Of a stretch of 64,000 bases of DNA, positions 59,851 to 64,000 are shown piece by piece. Source of the DNA: Nectonema munidae. Lineage: Eukaryota; Nematomorpha; Nectonematoida; Nectonematidae. The notes beneath the pieces are model-generated. The model ran no database searches. It worked only from the letters and a program-made list of their open reading frames with translations, and had not been told where the DNA came from. The position numbers and the translations under genes are program-made. Location of the stretch: positions 62,001 to 126,000 of the forward strand of contig JAUIRK010001043.1 in the NCBI GenBank assembly GCA_030549495.1, read 5' to 3'. Each line of letters starts with the position of its first letter. Position 1 is the stretch's first letter.

Positions 59851-61443
59851 CATATAGTCGCTTAAAAGTGGCATTTTTTGTTAAAATATCTCTTCAGAAT
59901 TAGTCAAAACGTTTTAACTATACCGGCATACTTTTTTCCTCAAATATTTGGTGATAATTCATTTTGATAAGCCAACTTTTGGTACTTAATTCACCAAAAA
60001 TGTTCACCTGTCAACAAATTTGCTTTGACTTAACGCCAAGTTTTCCTTATTTTGTCACAACGATGCATTGAGGAATCGATCGTTATGAGTTCGCGAATTT
60101 GAAAATATTTTTTGCCACTCTTGCTTTAAATTGCGGTTACCTTTGGTTAATTTGTCGTGAGATAAAATTCAGAATATAAGCTTCGTTAAATTTAGGAAAT
60201 CGAGCTACTTCTATTTGAGCATGATGTGTTGTTTGGGAATACTGTGCATCAATCAATGTCTTTTGTATTGATTCTTTCATATGTTCCGAATGTCATCGAT
60301 GTAGTTATTTTCTCCCTTCTTGATATAATTAATGTCTCTCTACTCAAGATCACATAACAGGACATTTGTCCAAAAGTCTCAAAGTTTGCATTAAAAAATT
60401 CTTTAATTCTCCTGACAATTCTTAACAAAGTTTCCCAAACTTTTTTTTCTTAAAACAAATTTTTCGGAAGAAAAGGAGGGTTCAGAGAAAAAAAGAAGTT
60501 AATGATTCTGAAAATCACGAAAGCATTGAAGTTCCTGCCGTAGAATTAATGTCAAAATTGTCTTAGTATGTAATGTTGTAAACTAAACTGTAACAATGTT
60601 CAAATACAATAAATATGAAATATCTCTAGTGTTTTTTTTCATTTAGTCATATATATCTATGTGGCTCTATATATCTATATACATATGGATATATGTGGCC
60701 TCCTGTATTCATTGATAAATAAAAAAGTTTTTTAATTGCTTTTTAAAATGGTATATGGTAAAACGAATTTTGACACGTAATCAAACTATCAGCGCCGCAA
60801 ATAAATCTCATCTCCCTTTATTAACTTCCTTTACAAGTTAAATTTTACTAAAAATTATTAATACTTTACTAATTTTAAATTTCTTTTTTTTATTTTTTTT
60901 TAATATGCATGCTTTACATTATTAGTTAAAAAAGAAAAAGAGAATTTGCTTTGCGTAGTTCTTTATTTTAGAAGATAGAATAAAAATAATAATTATCAAT
61001 AATTTTTATTTTTTAAATCAATTTTTCAATTCTCCTCCTCCAGTGATTTTAATGATATATATGTATATTTTCATATTTATTTAAATAGCATATTTTTATC
61101 TATACCATTTTTACTACTAAATTATCTTTTTCCAATTCTAAACGCTCTTTCTAAAATACAAAATAAAATTTAAAAAAGAAAATTTAGGACTTAAAAAAGA
61201 TAATTTAGAAGTAAAAATGTTATATTTTACAGTTTGTTTCATTCAATACCCATGCCTCCTTCAATTCCAGGCAAAAAAAATAAAGATTTGGTAGGAATAG
61301 TTTGTGAAGATGGAGAACAGATTGCTAAGGATTCTAATATTAATCACTCTTTAGTTCAAAATTCTCAAAGTTAAATAATAAAAGCAAAGAAAGACGGGAA
61401 AAATATTTTTAAAAAGTAGGAAGTTTTCATATTGTTTACATAG
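59851..61443. other. Non-coding stretch, nothing recognised
   Basis: AT-rich sequence with ATATCT/ATATGT runs at 60.65-60.70 kb. No gene or element end is seen. Confidence 0.45.
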
Positions 61444-61583
61444 GGGGCGTAAGTAAGTTTGTTTAGATACGGGGCTTTGATAACTGAATGTCTTGGGTTT
61501 GATTCTGCATCAAGCCTACTTTCCTCATAGTTCGATGCAAGTGTTCCTTCTCGATGAAAACACCCCAAGGTACTTTTACCATT
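61444..61583 (+). repeat. tRNA-derived SINE, copy E
   Basis: GGGGGCGTAAGTAAGTTTGT, TAGATACGGGGCTTTGATAA and GTCTTGGGTTTGATTCTGC (B box with one change) come first. These are followed by ATCAAGCCTACTTTCCTCAT, AGTTCGATGCAAG, CTTCTCGATGAAAACACCCC and AAGGTACTTTTACC. It is nearly full length compared with copy B (a few bases missing in the middle). Confidence 0.8.
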
Positions 61584-61731
61584 GGAAAATTTATATCAAA
61601 AAATAGTAAAATTACATTAATTGAAATTGCAGGACTTTTAAGTATACTAATTTGAAATTAAAACGAAATTTTTCGTGTAAATAATTCTTGAAAGTATTGA
61701 AAAAAGAAAAAAAATTGTCAAAATTTTGCAC

Positions 61732-61878
61732 TAAATGCCCCTAATGAGAAAAAGATGTCAATATTCATTGACGAAACTGGATTCAACTTACACAAAAGAA
61801 GGAATAAGGCATGGAAATGGACAGACTGTCAGGGTCTTCCAAAAGAATTCTCCAAAACCTACTTACCAAGGTGCCTGG
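61732..61878 (+). pseudogene. DDE transposase fragment (Tc1/IS630-like), interrupted
   Basis: The open stretch encodes KKMSIFIDETGFNLHKRRNK, then AWKWTDCQGLPKEF. The block (I/V)FIDE-GFNL---R is the region around the second catalytic aspartate of DDE_3 (Tc1/mariner/IS630-type) transposases. Only some 45 residues precede the foldback insertion. Sequence resumes at about 62442. A full transposase would be about 340 residues, so this is a small fossil. Confidence 0.55.
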
Positions 61879-62441
61879 TCAAAACGTCCGAAATCGAAAC
61901 GTCCAAACCAAAACGTCCAAAAACCAAAACGTTCTAAACCAAAAGGTCCGAAAATTAGATTAACACTATCTGAACACTAAAAAACATTTTTTTTCGAGAA
62001 TCAAAATTGTTGAGGAACAAAACTTTTTTTATTTAAAAAATTCTATTTCTATAATTTTTTAGTTTAAAATTTTACACATTTTAGATTTAAATGAAAAATG
62101 CACTATAATCAAGCGGGTTTTTTTACTGGAGTAGATAAAAATTCATTCCAATCTCTTAAAATTCATTCAAATCGTGTAGTTTTTCCTTTGATTTTTGATA
62201 GCAAGTCTAATTTTCAAAGTCTTGCAAATTCGACTAATTAGTATAACTTTTTCTAAGACTTTTTTCCAAAATTGGGTTATATATTTTAAAATCATAATCT
62301 TCAGATGTGTTTGATTTTAAAATGAAAATTTTTTAGCCAAATTCATTATAATCCAAAAAAATTGGTTTCGAACGTTTTAGTTTTCGGACGTTTTGGTTTC
62401 GGACATTTTGGATTTCGGACGTTTGGACTATTAAGTTGAAC
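61879..62441. mobile_element. Foldback-type element with AAACGTCC repeat arms
   Basis: The left arm (about 61885-61955) is built of CCGAAATCGAAACGTCC/AACCAAAACGTCC-type short repeats. The right arm (about 62368-62430) carries their complements (GGACGTTTTGGTTTCGGAC). The direct repeat CTTACCAAGGT occurs immediately outside each end (61863 and 62446 regions). An 8-11-bp target duplication with tandem-repeat inverted arms is seen in foldback/Mutator-like elements. The AT-rich centre has no coding capacity. Confidence 0.65.
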
Positions 62442-64000
62442 CCTTACCAAGGTCTACTCAAATCCTTGCTCCATCACCCAGTTTAATGCAATTTGGTCAG
62501 CAAACGAAAATTTTATTTAAAAAAACGAAGACAGTTTATCAAAAAATTATAACACACAACATTGAAGAGAATCATCATGGAAAAAAAGTTTTCAAACTAT
62601 AGGAGAGATTGTAGTGTCTTTAAGAAAGAGCTAGGACCTCCTGAAGTAAAGAAATGAATAGATGGATGAAATTTAATATGAAGAGAGATCACAAGAGATC
62701 TTTAATATTTAAAAAAAAAATTACAAAAACAGTTTTTTTGTATTATTGCTTCCCACCTAAAAAGATATTGTCTCAATAGTGGACCTAGAAATAAATTAAC
62801 AACGGAATAACATTTTTTTCTAAAAGACGCTATTAATGAAGCAGAATCAATATGTTTATGAGATTATTTTAAAATTTGGCGGGTTTTTAACAAAACAAAA
62901 CAACAGTTACGTTTGCTGGACAGCTTGGGAAAGCGTCCACCGGCTTGTGCATAAATTGTTTATATGCACAAACACATCTATATCCACAAACATATTTTTT
63001 GATATATGCTGAGAGACAAGGGAACCTCTGTCAGAAGAGATTAGATTTTTGGATATTTACTATTTGCTACAAAGATGTTGCTTAGTATATTGACATTGTA
63101 ATCCAAATGTATGGGATTATGAACATCTTGAGGTTAGCGCGTATGTCTCATCTATATTCATTATATGATCTTGTCTACCAAAAATGGTTACTTTATATGG
63201 TCTTCTTTTCATTTAAAAAATAGTACCCAACAGAGATAGATTGATATGTTTTTTGTTAAGAAACAAAAGAATCGATGAACGGGGACCATTGATCGCGCGG
63301 ATCCTTCAACACTAATTCTTTAAACTTAAATAGTCTGTAACGTGAAAATCTTTTCTGTCATGCTCGGTACTTTAAACTGTTTACACTTCTGGCGAAAAAA
63401 TTCCTTTTTTTCACTTTGATGCAAAGACACCAATTCATATTTTACTAAGTTTTATATCATTCACTAGGTGGTGATCTGATCAAGCTCTTTTAGTCTGGAA
63501 AATGAAGCTTTCGCTGTAAGCTTACATCCTTTTTCTGTTCAAGTCATCATCGTGATCCGAAATAAGAATATCAGGTGTTGGTTTCTATGCTGAACATACT
63601 GGAATGGACAACTCATCGCCGTTCCATATATTTTTTCTCGTTACTTACGTTTCTAGAGTTGATTTACATGGATCACCGTTTACACGAGCAACCGACATCT
63701 TATCCTGGTCTCTGATTTACACACAAAAACATCCTTCATATGCGATTCACTATTTTGTAGAACTTAAGATGTATTTGTCTTGCTTTGAGCCCATATTATA
63801 TATTCCACACAAAAATAATCAGTTTATATCTTATAGTGTCTTTCAGCCATTTTCAATATAATTACGGGAACAAATAGAAAAAGTTTTACATCCTAAAAGA
63901 TGGGAAACTAAGGGAACGTCCAAAAGATAAAATGCTTGCTCAAAAATTGCATTAATCAAATATAATAAAAATATCGATGTTACGAAGAAAACAAATAATA
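62442..64000. other. Tail of the interrupted transposon, then non-coding stretch
   Basis: Immediately after the second CTTACCAAGGT, the sequence up to about 62.6 kb may be the continuation of the DDE transposon; no domain is recognisable. Beyond that no gene is supported. The open frame at 63.60-63.86 kb shows no domain and is probably chance. Confidence 0.35.

Noticed and set aside
1-64000. CRISPR arrays, operons, rRNA or an intact tRNA
   Set aside because: None seen; the regularly spaced repeats here are ~147-bp or 64-bp tandem units without spacers.
1-64000. LTR retroviruses or Polinton-like elements
   Set aside because: No long terminal direct repeats, and no integrase, protease, capsid or protein-primed polymerase motif was recognised. 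The only reverse-transcriptase signature is of the non-LTR type.

Overview
The window reads as AT-rich (about 70 % A+T by eye) genomic DNA of an invertebrate animal. The reasons are spliced coding sequence with GT/AG introns, long gene-poor stretches, tRNA-derived SINEs, many short inverted-repeat DNA transposons (MITEs), a non-LTR retrotransposon fossil, microsatellites and interstitial TTAGGG tracts. Nothing prokaryotic is present: no operons, no Shine-Dalgarno-led ORFs and no CRISPR. A crustacean or other arthropod is plausible, but the sequence does not settle it.

Region by region. 1-22.2 kb is non-coding and holds MITE pairs (5.7 and 7.9 kb), a well-delimited hAT MITE with an 8-bp target duplication (9.2 kb), a MITE abutting a piggyBac transposase fragment (14.8-15.3 kb), SINE copies (0.8, 17.9, 20.7 kb) and a TCA/CAT microsatellite (21.7 kb). 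The one convincing host gene runs on the + strand from 22,256 to about 28,000 or slightly beyond. It has at least five phase-compatible exons and encodes a Ser/Pro/Asn-rich, probably disordered protein of more than 600 residues whose family I cannot name. A SINE lies in its first intron and a hAT fossil in its third.

28-59 kb is dominated by repeats. A pair of 2-2.7 kb inverted repeats (32.6-35.3 and 53.7-55.7 kb) carry internal tandem arrays of a roughly 147-bp unit, and diverged relatives lie at 40.7, 42.6 and 57.5 kb. Two of these copies start at TTAA followed by a piggyBac-like end. A second, nearly identical inverted pair (257 bp, six differences) lies at 41.9 and 52.3 kb. A pogo/Tigger-like MITE (38.4 kb), a piggyBac-like MITE (46.5 kb), a hAT-like MITE (51.2 kb), a LINE reverse-transcriptase fossil (43.6-44.1 kb), decayed coding fragments (47.7-48.8, 56.5-57.1 kb) and two interstitial telomere-like tracts (43.35 and 57.11 kb, opposite orientation) complete this part.

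59-64 kb holds a 64-65-bp tandem repeat, an unassigned minus-strand open frame, a SINE copy, and a DDE transposase fossil interrupted by a foldback element with an 11-bp target duplication. The most notable pattern is the dispersed element family that carries nucleosome-length satellite arrays. No intact transposon, tRNA or rRNA gene was recognised.
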